Below are positions 54,598-64,000 of a DNA stretch of 64,000 nt, one piece after another. A model generated the notes under the pieces. That model worked only from the letters and a program-made list of their open reading frames with translations, made no database searches and was not told the DNA's origin. The stretch spans positions 13,890,348 to 13,954,347 of the forward strand of contig CAIIXF020000006.1 in assembly GCA_903813345.2 (NCBI GenBank). The letters run 5' to 3'. This DNA is from Owenia fusiformis (Eukaryota > Annelida > Polychaeta > Sabellida > Oweniidae). Made by a program: the position numbers and the translations under genes. Position 1 is the stretch's first letter; every line of letters starts with the position of its first letter.

Positions 54598-55663
54598 TCC
54601 TATGCACTGAAATTATATTAATGAAAGACTCCCCAGATATCTGAGATTTTAATGTTCTCTGTCAGTTTAAATTCCGTTTAATAACCATAAATTCGTTTCT
54701 ACAGCATTATACATCCAATTGATAGTTCCATAGTAATGTACTCTTATGTAATGATTTATTTATCTGATGAATTTAAATATATGCAAATTTTGTAATTGCG
54801 GATTGTAATTAATAATTAAAACAATATTAAGTTCCACAAAAACTACAACTTACATTATTTAGATAAGCCTAGTATAGAGCAGTTATCAAATATCCTAATA
54901 TCAGAGTGGTGATATGTAATTATTCATCAAATAAAAGTGAGGTCACCTTAACATTTCACCTGGTGCAACTAATAATTCCTATTTTTCATACTAATAAGGT
55001 ATAAACCTTCACAAAACTTGTATTTTAGATGATGACAAGCCTATATAAATGATTTAGATGTCAACTCTAATACAAATGTGATGCATTGTGGGAGTTAATC
55101 ATCAAAACTATAGTCTCCCCTATAGTGAGCGGGGAAAAACTATGAAAATGAAATAATTTTTTTCTTCCTAAGTATACACCTTAGAATTCTGACACTCACC
55201 AAATATGAAGTTCATATAAATATGTAACACCATGATTTTTTTCATGCTTTTCTGACAAACTGATCCTAAAATATCTAAATAGATATGTGATAACATGCCT
55301 GTTTTGTGGCCTATTTTTTATACTTTGGGGTCAAATGACCAATTACTGGTCTCAAAATTGATTAAAATAATATTTTAATTATTTGTGAATATGTGATCTA
55401 TCATAATAAAGCTTGAATACTTGACTAAAGTATTACATTTGGGAAGAAAAAATTGTTTCCTACCAATACTCAATTTTGGGGTAGGGTTGTAGGGGGTACC
55501 TAGGAAGTGAAATTTCATATTTGTCCACTGCATACATTTTTCTATATTTTTGATATGTTTTTCAATTGATATTAATACATAATATAAGACTAATTTAAAA
55601 ACTGTTGCAATTTTTGGGATGTTTGGGCCTTTTATGAGCCCATTTGCTTGGCCTAAATTTGAA

Positions 55664-57900
55664 TAGTAGAAATATAAAAAATGTGAAAATTAGCCAGGTA
55701 GAGGGGGAGAGATAAAGGGAGCTGCTGCTCCCCCAAGAGATTCTTTCAAAATGATGCAGTTTCTCACCAATCTGAGCACTTCGCATGATTTTTTAGCCAA
55801 AACTGTCAAAAAGTTCATCCCTAGGCAAAAGCTTTGCCCTTGGTAAAACTGCTCCTACCCCTTGGTAAAAGCTGGCTACAGACTGTGTAAAACACTTGTG
55901 TGAGAACTTGAACATGAACGAGTACTGTTATGACTCCCAGTAATGTTGTCCATCTCTCAACTGGTTTAACTGGGGACCATTACATCAATTGGCATTATAT
56001 CAATCAGGCAACAAAAAGAGGCCAGTGATGTGAAAATAGTCAATAGCATGACGGTTACGCCACCTCTGAAAACGAGGTTGGACAGCTACGTTCACTAATT
56101 TATCCAATAAAATGGCCGCGATGGAAGAGAAAACTAAGGTTGGCGCATTATTTTCAATTTCTGTGTATCAATGAAAGGATGAACGATTTATGTAAAAATC
56201 GCATTCGGTGATACTTTCAGTAATGTATATTTTGAACGTAGCCTTTGCAAATTGATGCCTGGGGATAACATGAAATAAGAGAAAAACTGTCGAGTTTGAA
56301 ATTCAAAACTACACAAAAATTTAGTAATTTCTTTATTTTTGTTTTTGTTGTTAGGGCATGGTCTACATTGCCTAAAAACCTTGTGGTATATAGATGTAAC
56401 CTACATACGATCATACAAAGCCAATTGAGCATTGGAAACCACCTATGTTCTACTCAAGCCATAATAATGTATTTTGAATTTGCAGTAGTTATACACAGTT
56501 TACTTATACTTACAGTTAATATTTTGAGTGGCTCATGTACTGAGACAACACGAGAATGGACCAAATATTATAAACTTTGATATCTCAGTCGGTAGGTTTA
56601 CAGATTATATTCTGTTTCTTGTAGACCACCTGGCAGATTTGACCCAGTCTTTATAACCATCCATATATACGTCACCGAATGGAACTAGTTTAAAAGGAAA
56701 TCTTATCTGTGAATATTTCCTACATGCGAAAAAGAGGACATGCTGCCTTTCCCATCCGCCATTTTTTGTTATCGTTACCGCAAAATTTTGCAAATCGCCT
56801 TGACGTAACCGTCATGCTATAACACCGTGAATAGGGGACCATAAGTTTACACATTCCATGTGTACGTTCATCAAAATAGTGCGATCTTAACCTCCCTAAT
56901 AACTGAAATTGTTGACTCAACCAATAGAATCATTCTATGTTTGTTTATATTTGTTCACATTAATATGGAAGAAAATCGGACATTTTGCTAAAAAGATGTT
57001 ATTGTAAATCTTAGAAATAATGATAAAGGTAGTATACACCACACACTCAATGGTATTGATTGTGGTTTTCAGAGACTCTCAATAGGGACTTTAAGCTTGC
57101 AATGTTTTTCACAACCTAAATGTGAATGGAAAATATTTAGCGATGCATTTGTATGGGCGATTGGTCATAGGTTGGCGTTTCGATTTTATATGCAAGCTTA
57201 ATCTCCATAATGTTAACATTAAGGTAAGAGTGTATGTTACTCATAACATTTTCTTAGGATAACATTTCTTGAATTGATGAATATGCAAAAATTATTCTTA
57301 GCATATCATCCTTCATTTCATTATTTGAATAATCAATCTGGAGATAAACTCAAATAAGGAAGTGTGTTATAAAACATCATCATATATGTTCAATGTTTTT
57401 TCAGAAGCTGGATCAAAATATTTGTCTTACTAAAATTATTGGCAAAGGTATGATGTACTAAATTCTTGTACTGTATTTATGATTTTAATAGCACTGTACC
57501 TCGTGAATCATTACTGATAAACAAGATACAGAAAACCTGTTCAAAGTAAATGCTATAATAAGGCATCATAGAAATTATCATAAAGAGAGGTATTTAGAAT
57601 TTCTTAGCAACTTATAAATAATAAAAAAAAGAGACTTCTACAAACCATCAGTGTAAAACTTACAAGTGATAGCACAGTGTGAAAAACAAGCACCAGAGAC
57701 TAAACAAAGGTGGCATCAAAGCACCTAGTACAGATGGATATAAACAAACAAACAAAGCAACTTGCATACACACACACAGGTTTAACTGCACTCAAACATT
57801 AAACAGTCAACTTGACAGGTATTCAGAATTTTTGGGGAAATGCTGCGGTTATGCTCCATTGATTAAATAGGGGATCAAACAGCAGGGGATCAAACAAGTC
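55664..57900. other. Right interior of the 8.1-kb element, non-coding
   Basis: AT-rich with no convincing gene. It contains the inverted-repeat element at 56043-56818. Confidence 0.45.
56043..56818. mobile_element. MITE-like element (ATAGCATGACGGTTACG ends)
   Basis: Left ATAGCATGACGGTTACG and right CGTAACCGTCATGCTAT are perfect 17-bp inverted repeats. Just inside, AATGGCCGCGATGGAAG and CCATCCGCCATTTTT partly pair. The length is ~776 bp and a target duplication is not clear. Confidence 0.7.
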
Positions 57901-58350
57901 CAACCATTCATTTATGAAAACATTTTGAACTAACTTTATGGCACACTAATGACATCTTATATGAGTGTGCTGTACTAAAAACATAGCTTTTAGATCCCCA
58001 TTGGATCCCCTTATATTGGATTATCATAATCCTAATCCACGAGGAGTTCCTTATATATTTTAAGTGATGAAACATGTGTTCAAGTACAATGTAACTTTGC
58101 ATGAAAATTGTAAAAAAAAAATGAGGGACGATGGTGAAAATGACGATTGTATTTTGAAAAAAGCTTGTTGATGGGTGGATTAAACATGGCTTATGAGATA
58201 ATCCAATTGATCTTGAAACCATTCTTTGAATTTTTCTTAAAGATTATACATTGGCCTTTCATATGCATTCATTTTTGTACAGCCAGAAACTACTAGAAAA
58301 AAATTATTTACTGTCAAAAATCTGTTGCGATACTTTCCCTCGCTCTTTCA

Positions 58351-58678
58351 CAAAGGTGAAAAGTGTGAAATGGGAGATACATGCCCAAGACATCATTATT
58401 GTCCAGCTTGTGGTGAAGGTGAAAATCACAGAGCTATAAATTGCAAAGATGCAAAAGCCAATCCAAGGCAAAGAAATATAATTGCAAGAAGGAGGGCAGC
58501 TGTTGCCTTACGTGAAATGGCGTATGTGCATCGCGACGCATTTCGTTATTTGAATGACATAAGCGAGCATGATTGCATTAAAATAGGGATCGAAACCAGC
58601 CATAGTTTTCTCCTGATGACCATTGTGAATTATTGTGTTTTATGGATTATGGCGACGGCTTTTGTGAATGGATGTTGA
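58351..58678 (+). pseudogene. Gag-like retroelement protein, zinc-finger C-terminal part
   Basis: It continues the frame interrupted at 50248. KGEKCEMGDTCPRHHYCPAC then GEGENHRAINC gives a CCCH-type finger (C-x5-C) followed by a C-x2-C-x6-H-x4-C knuckle, the usual end of gag-like proteins of this kind. A basic stretch (RQRNIIARRRAAVALREM) and a hydrophobic tail follow up to TGA. Open frame intact in this half. Confidence 0.6.
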
Positions 58679-58694
58679 CCCTTTGAAACGCCTA

Positions 58695-59055
58695 TGGACT
58701 TGGAGACTGGATTTTATCTATCCCACATCATTTGAGACTACAACAATTTTTGAGGTTATGAGTATTGGCTATCAATTGGCTATCAATTTCTAATTTTTTC
58801 TTCAACATGTATTGTAATGACTTCAGTATGAATGAAATGTCCCTTGGTCTTCTGGTCTTGGATTGTGATATTGATTATTGAATGTTCGGGGGAAAGGGGG
58901 TATTAGACATTGTTTCTTTTCACATTAGATCATGGTTTTGGGCTATATGGGGTTTGTTTTTCTTGACTGGTATGCACTTAGAGTTTGCTTTTTCTTGCTA
59001 AGTTCCATTACAACTTTTGGTCCTTTCCCTTTGGCACTAGTGCTTATATATTTAG
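58695..59055 (+). repeat. Dispersed repeat copy B
   Basis: Direct copy of 20915-21276, with ACATCATTTGAGACT, TTCTTCAACATGTATTGTAA and ATGAATGAAATGTCCCTTGG conserved. As in copy A, it ends in a TATATA/pyrimidine stretch with AG, here TATATATTTAG at 59055. Confidence 0.75.
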
Positions 59056-59155
59056 GTTGGGGAGGGCAGATATCGTCCGATTAGACGAGTTGATTGGAGA
59101 TCGCATCGATAGATTTGTAAGAAGAAGAAATGACAACCTTTCATCGATATTTCAG
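59056..59155 (+). CDS. Possible 33-codon exon, unknown gene
   Basis: Between TTTAG and CAG|GTAAAA, the frame reads LGRADIVRLDELIGDRIDRF then VRRRNDNLSSIFQ, a charged amphipathic helix-like peptide with protein-like codon composition. No partner exon was identified. Confidence 0.3.
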
Positions 59156-60517
59156 GTAAAAGCGATTTAAGAGTGTACAATCTAGTGTATTATTACTGTA
59201 TTACTAGCCCTACTCTAATACTGTAGTTATTAATTAATAATGTGATTGAGTTGTCCTGTTTTGTCAGTCAGTACCCTGGTATTACTGCCAGACTTCAACA
59301 GAAACTTTTAGAAATGAAGATGTGAATAGCATGATTCTTAACAAAATTCATCAAATTAATTCCAGATTTGCGTGACATTGAAAGCAATTTAATAGGGTCA
59401 TATTTTCGATGGTGGAGGTACGCGGCATGTTTGCTAGTTTTATAAAAAGAAATAATTAACAATTGAAACTTCCTAATAATACAGTATTACACACATTTTA
59501 CTGCAGTAATTTTATCTGGGTAACCCAGAATTTTACCCGCCAAGTTGGATAAAAGATGATAAACACGGAAAAAGCAAACAACGAGAATTTTTTTTCACCC
59601 AGTTATTTTCCTCGACTTCTTCATCCTGGGTCATTCTTCTCTCTTGGATTAAATCTAAGTGAAAATGTGATGGTAGTAAAAGTATCGTATCAACGAATCG
59701 GCTTTTTTGACAGGCCGTACAAAAGTTATTCTAGTTCTACGAGTGACAAGGTCTTACCTGATTACAGATCATGATGATTTAATTATGTTAATTCTGTAAC
59801 GAACCTGTATTGCCATTATCATTCGATTGTTGATCACTTTCTGATAGTGTGTTAGAGTTTCATGTGAGACACTTACTCATGCATCTTAGCCATAAGGACT
59901 AATTATCTGCTCACCAGGCTTAAGTATTAAATGCCTAGTGGGGGTTTGTGATCTGCCCAGCGAGTTGCAGGATTAGAGCTTAGTTGATCTGTGTCGCACA
60001 TGCATATAACGTATTTATGAGATTTCATAATCATAAACATGAGAAAGCCACCTTTTGGAAAAATGGAAGCGATTTTTGTACATGTTATTTTATGTATTTC
60101 CCCACTTGCTAACACGACATTTTGAGAAATGATGGATTGTAGTTTTAACAATGTTGACTTGCCTCGTCGCTTTTTAAGATCCTTTGAGAAATATTCTTCT
60201 AATAATGAAGTTGTAAATTAATTGATCCATCCACCATAAAATGAAATTAGAAAAACATCAGCATATAAAAGAACCAAATCCAGCGTTGTTTGAAATAGGG
60301 GAGCTCTCTGGCAAGGGGTACGTTATTGTACAAAATGTGCATTTAAATAAAATGATTAAACTTCAGTTACCCTTAAACGGTAAGGTGCACCCCTAAGGAT
60401 TTTTTTTACCTGAAACATGTTTTAGCAAAAGAATTGTGACTCTAACCTACTAGGAGGAAAATTAGAGCTGGTCAAAGTTGATAAAATACCTAAATTGTCA
60501 ATTTTTTGGAGTTGGAA
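59156..60517. other. Intergenic, no gene seen
   Basis: Short open frames only; nothing recognisable. Confidence 0.45.
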
Positions 60518-60597
60518 CGAAAAACCCTTATGTTCTTAGAATATGAATTTTTGACTTGAAACGAAAAACCCTTATGTTCTTAGAATATGAATTTCTT
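60518..60597. repeat. Direct duplication of ~37 bp
   Basis: GAAACGAAAAACCCTTATGT followed by TCTTAGAATATGAATTT occurs twice in a row (about 60515-60550 and 60560-60594), separated by a few bases, at the 3' end of the repeat-coding region. Confidence 0.85.
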
Positions 60598-61194
60598 CAT
60601 CCCCAGTTGCTGCTTCTTCAGCTGCTGGTGCTGGTTCTTCAGCTGCCTGTATTGGTTCATCAGCTACTCCTGTTGGTTCTGGTACTCCTGCTGTTGCCTC
60701 TGGTTCTTCAAACGCTGGTGCTGGTTCATCAACAACTGCCGCTTGTTCTTCAATCGCTGGTGCTGGTTCTTCAACAGCTGCTTGCACTGGTTCTTCAATT
60801 ACGTTACTGTAGCATATTCTTCAACTGCTGGTGGTGCTGCTGGTTCTTCAGCTACTGGTGATGGTTCTTGAACTGCTGGTGCTGGTTCTTGAACTGCTGG
60901 TGCTGGTTCTTGAACTGCTGGTTCTGGTTGTTCAGCTCCTGGTGCTGGTTTTTCAGCTGCTGGTTCTTCAAATGCTGGTGCAGGTTCTTCAACAACTGAT
61001 GCTGGTGCCTCAGATGCTGGAGAAGACTCTTCAGTTGTTGGTGCTGCTTCTTCAACTGCTGGTGCAGGTTCTTATATTGCTAGTGCTGGTTCTTCAACTG
61101 CTGGTGCAGGTTCTTATATTGCTAGTGCTGGTTCCTCAACTGCTGGTGCAGATGCTTATATTGCTAGTGCTGGTTCTTCAGCTGCTGGTGCATA
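60572..61194 (-). pseudogene. Decayed EPAPAV-repeat coding minisatellite
   Basis: On the minus strand the frame encodes degenerate 7-residue repeats (EEPAPAV, QEPAPAV, EKPAPGA), about 200 residues long, ending GDEEIHILRT and TAA at 60572. Three stops (TAA at 61072-61074, 61114-61116, 61156-61158) occur at the same place in three consecutive 42-bp units (PALAI then stop). One frameshift lies near 60800. This is a coding-type repeat that has lost its frame, or an array expanded after the stop arose. A low-complexity Pro/Glu/Ala protein would be expected to be extracellular or structural, but no signal peptide or flanking exon was found. Confidence 0.5.
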
Positions 61195-61225
61195 GTATTT
61201 GTCTCCAATATTTAGGTTATTAACC

Positions 61226-62282
61226 AGAACAACGGCAACGCCAAAGCGTAGCGAATCCCATCGAACAGAAATGGCTGGCATTTTTACAAACGAAGCGCAA
61301 ATATCATAAAACAACACACCAGAAAGGCCACCATTTTCAAAATGGTTGCTCACTAGCCAAGTTGTCATCAGAAGAAATAATATGCTTTTAAGTAGCCACC
61401 TCTAAAATTTTTGAAAAATCGCACACATGCTTGTAAAATAACACACATAAAAATGGTGGCCATTTTTCAAAATGGCCGACTACTCCCTAAAGTTTTATTA
61501 GACAATGTGCCATGCTTAAAGTATTCACATATCAATTATAAACAAAATCGCTCCACTACTTTTCGAGTTATGGTAAAATACGTTAAAATGGCGGCCATTT
61601 TTCAAAATTGTTTTCAAAATGGCCGCCTTCTACCAAAAGTGTCATAGGACAGTGTGCCATGCTTATAGTATTCACATACCAAATATGAACAAAATCGCTC
61701 CACTACTTTTCGAGTTATAGTAAAATACGTTAAAATGGCGGCCATTTTGAAAAATGGCCACCTTCTACCAAAAGTGTCTTTAGACAGTGTGCAATGCTTA
61801 TAGTATCAACATACCAAATATGAACAAAATCGCTCCACTACTTTTTGAGTTACAGCAAAAATCGTAAAATGACGAGTAAAGGCCGCCATTTTTCAAGATG
61901 GCTGCCATGTGCTTCTTTAATATCTACATTTGTAGCATTATTAACGTCCTTTATAATTTTTTTACATTTGAAACATATTGCTATTACAGTTTACATATTG
62001 CACCTAAATTACTGTAAAATCGTCACTAAAATGGCCGCCATTTTGAAATGAGCGGCCATTTTGAAAATCGGCTTTCGAGCAGAACTTCTAACCCCATAGG
62101 GTATATGTGTACAAAATATGAACAAAATCTGGCCAACCGTATTTGAGTTATTGCCCGGACGGACGGACAGACGGACGGACGGACGGACGGACGTACGTAC
62201 AGACGTACGTACGGACGTACGGACGGACGGACGGATGGAGGCGTTCCCTATATCCCTCCGAACTTCGTTCGATGGGATAATT
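61226..62282 (+). repeat. Pearl/Helentron-associated-type repeat element 2
   Basis: Left hairpin ACGCCAAAGCGT (61238-61249) then ATCCCATCGAAC (61255-61266). Core repeats of ~134-146 bp contain ATGAACAAAATCGCTCCACT and AAAATGGCGGCCATTTT. A long GACG/GTAC tetranucleotide array (62155-62236) precedes the right end GTTCGATGGGAT (62267-62278), the reverse complement of the left motif. Same architecture and orientation as 19116-19972 but with different core-repeat sequence. Confidence 0.78.
62155..62236. repeat. GACG tetranucleotide microsatellite
   Basis: GACGGACGGACAGACGGACG runs on with GTACGTAC interruptions. It is part of the pearl-like element. Confidence 0.9.
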
Positions 62283-62584
62283 ACATCACTGTATGGTATA
62301 CCATTACGTGCTGAACAAAATAAACCTTTTTATGCATCATTCGGTTACATTTTAGAATGATATGTGAATGAATAGACTTGCTATGTAGAAATTTCTATAG
62401 CCCATTGGAAATCTCCATTCAGTTAGAGTCATCAATGGTGAATATCATGTTGGCGTTGGCGTTAGCATCATCATCAACTTCAGTTAGAGTCATTCTAAAT
62501 GAAGCAATTTTCTTAAAAATTCTCCAATATCGCAGGTGTTTGAGCCTCCATTTGTGGTTGTTTACAATCATAACTTTATTAGTT

Positions 62585-62850
62585 TCCAAGTTGAAAAAGA
62601 CCTTTTTGACATTTTCTTGACCTTGAGAAGGTCATTGAAGTTCAAATCTCAGATCTATAGTCAGATTTGAAGTCCTGCAAACTTGTAGATGATTTTGAAA
62701 AAAAATTTGGTGAATTAAAAGCAAGTTGAGAAAAGTCCTTTTTCACATTCTTGACCTTGAGAAGGTCATTGAAGGTCAAATCTCAAATCAAAAGTCAAAT
62801 TTGAACTTCTGACAACTTGTAATTGAAGTCAGTCTAAACAGTATTTGTTA
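62585..62850. repeat. Two-copy tandem repeat, ~155 bp
   Basis: CTTGACCTTGAGAAGGTCAT and TGAAG-TCAAATCTCA recur at about 62618 and 62750, each followed by CAGATTTGAA/CAAATTTGAA and ACTTGTA. Related in wording to the TGACCTTGACC block at 26 kb. Confidence 0.75.
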
Positions 62851-64000
62851 AGTTATTAGGACATTTTATGATGGAAAAGTCGTTTTAGCTATACATTTTA
62901 TATTTGAATTCTGGGCTCGGCTGTATATCCCTTTACTTTTTTAGTGATACAGATGAAAAGAAAACACATAGAAGTAAAAAAGATCGAATGAAACCCTTGA
63001 AAATGTTGTTTATTTCAAAAGTTATGGACCATAGAATCCAAAAATAGGTGATTTTCAGCTATTTTGCAGACTTACTCGGAATCTAAAATGTTTCCAAAGA
63101 GTTTAACTTTGATTGTTTAACCTGAATATACTGCAAGCCATTCAGTTTTCCCACTGTCGCTGCTGGTGGTGAAACCAAATGGTAAATATTGATCTTATCA
63201 AGTGATGTTTATGTTTATGTGCGGGTACCACATAGTATAATAGAGTATCGATAGATATACACTTCATTTAGATAAGGGTTGTTTAGATGTGTAAATGGAT
63301 GTTAAACAAAAGAGTAAATTTCGCGGGAAAATTTCAAAATTTGAATCAACCAACTCAAGGTAAACTTCAATCAAAAGCCTACTCAATGATAATATCTCTC
63401 TTTCACATGGAATCTATTGAAATCAACATCAAAACTTCATTAATCCTGCTTGTTTTCTAGTTATTTTTAAATTATAGCAGTGTTCTCTAACCTATTATCG
63501 CCCACTGTGACACCGAAAGTGGATGAGTGGTCATTTCAATTTCAATTTGATTCTAACTATTTATTTCACATCCAAATTGGTCAATTTTAATATAAATACG
63601 TAAATACAAATACTATGATTTTATATTCCTCTCAAATACCAGTGAGATTATCTCTGAAATCTCTAAGTATCTCTTACAATGTGATGCTGTACATGTATTC
63701 ATCTATCTGAGCTGAGTTACAACAGATCAAAGAACAACATACTACTGTTGCTGTACATGCAACTGCATAGCTGAGGTGCAACACTAAACAGAACCACAGA
63801 TTAAGCACCATGGGAATGAATCAGTTATTCATAATTTGAAAGTAAGGGTAATATCAACTTGTAAGTCTACATTGTAGCATTGACTCATTTTAACTCTTTA
63901 TTTTACCTCCAAATAATATATTTTCTCTCAAAAATACTTCTGTTTTAATATCCATTTAAAATGTGTTGAATCCATTGTTCATAGATAGTTCCTCAAGATA
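62851..64000. other. Intergenic to window end, no gene seen
   Basis: AT-rich with no open frame of note and no recognisable repeat structure. Confidence 0.5.

Larger units (their letters stand above)
51451..55663. mobile_element. Nested fold-back with ~700-bp diverged arms
   Basis: 51451-52150 and 54940-55663 are reverse complements with decaying similarity inward. The strongest block is ACATCCCAAAAATTGCAACA / TGTTGCAATTTTTGGGATGT (51480, 55600), then GGTACCCCCCT / GGGGGTACC (51600, 55495) and AATAGGCCA / TGGCCTATT further in. It sits wholly inside the 8.1-kb element. Confidence 0.75.
50249..58350. mobile_element. 8.1-kb element with ~310-bp inverted termini and CAAAGG duplication
   Basis: Terminal inverted repeats 50249-50563 and 58034-58350 match over ~310 bp, beginning AGCAGGGAAAGTATCGCAAC on the left and AGCGAGGGAAAGTATCGC (after six extra bases) on the right. 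CAAAGG occurs immediately outside each end (50243-50248, 58351-58356), and deleting the element plus one CAAAGG joins two open frames in phase. Long inverted termini starting AG with a 6-bp duplication recall Maverick/Polinton elements, but no polymerase, integrase, ATPase or capsid gene is present, so at best this is a non-autonomous relative. The interior is nested inverted repeats. Confidence 0.82.

Noticed and set aside
50249-58350. Calling the 8.1-kb element a Maverick/Polinton outright
   Set aside because: Terminal features fit, but no polB, integrase, ATPase, protease or capsid gene can be seen and the right terminus has six extra bases; kept as a hypothesis only.
60556-61223. Plus-strand Leu/Val/Gln-rich frames over the 60.6-61.2 kb repeat
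   Set aside because: Composition (LVLQLLVLVLQ) is what the reverse strand of EPAPAV-type codons gives; the minus strand is the sensible coding strand.

Overview
This is a eukaryotic, AT-rich window from an invertebrate animal genome. Genes are split by large AT-rich introns with GT/AG borders, and the intergenic space is packed with transposon remnants, fold-back elements and tandem repeats. Two related repeats (19.1 and 61.2 kb), built from ~145-bp core repeats plus a GACG microsatellite, resemble the pearl/Helentron-associated repeats described in bivalves. That and the gene content suggest a marine lophotrochozoan, probably a bivalve mollusc; this is inference, not proof.

0-16 kb: the 3' eleven coding exons (3223-13507) of a discoidin domain receptor tyrosine kinase (DDR): end of the discoidin domain, DS-like domain, Thr/Pro-rich stalk, transmembrane helix, PPxY-rich juxtamembrane segment and complete kinase domain. 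The 5' exons (signal peptide, first part of the discoidin domain) were not found. A long probable 3' UTR holds nested miniature transposons. 16-22.3 kb: a fold-back element, a pearl-like repeat and a three-exon gene for a 108-aa secreted Cys-rich protein (peritrophin-like).

22.3-30 kb: no genes. A degenerate tandem array is split by a 1.94-kb fold-back element whose 5-bp target duplication can be checked against empty sites in neighbouring array units; satellites, minisatellites and a Helitron-like 3' end follow.

30-50 kb: broken mobile-element genes. An SGNH-hydrolase-like reading frame is split by a 2.6-kb TTAA-flanked element. There is an LTR with a decayed Gln-rich gag and retropepsin. 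A spliced chromodomain exon sits before a frameshifted transposon-type gene. There is also a tRNA-Leu-like sequence, a 1-kb fold-back, a pogo-like remnant with a PIP-box-like tail and a CRE/TATA promoter in a probable LTR.

50-58.4 kb: an 8.1-kb element with ~310-bp terminal inverted repeats and a 6-bp duplication (CAAAGG) sits inside a gag/zinc-finger reading frame that stays in phase across the insertion; the element is itself made of nested inverted repeats. 58.4-64 kb: a dispersed repeat shared with the peritrophin-like gene, a decayed EPAPAV-repeat coding region and the second pearl-like repeat.

The convincing host genes are the DDR gene and the small secreted protein gene. Splice sites were placed by eye from reading frame and GT/AG borders; arm boundaries of diverged inverted repeats are approximate.
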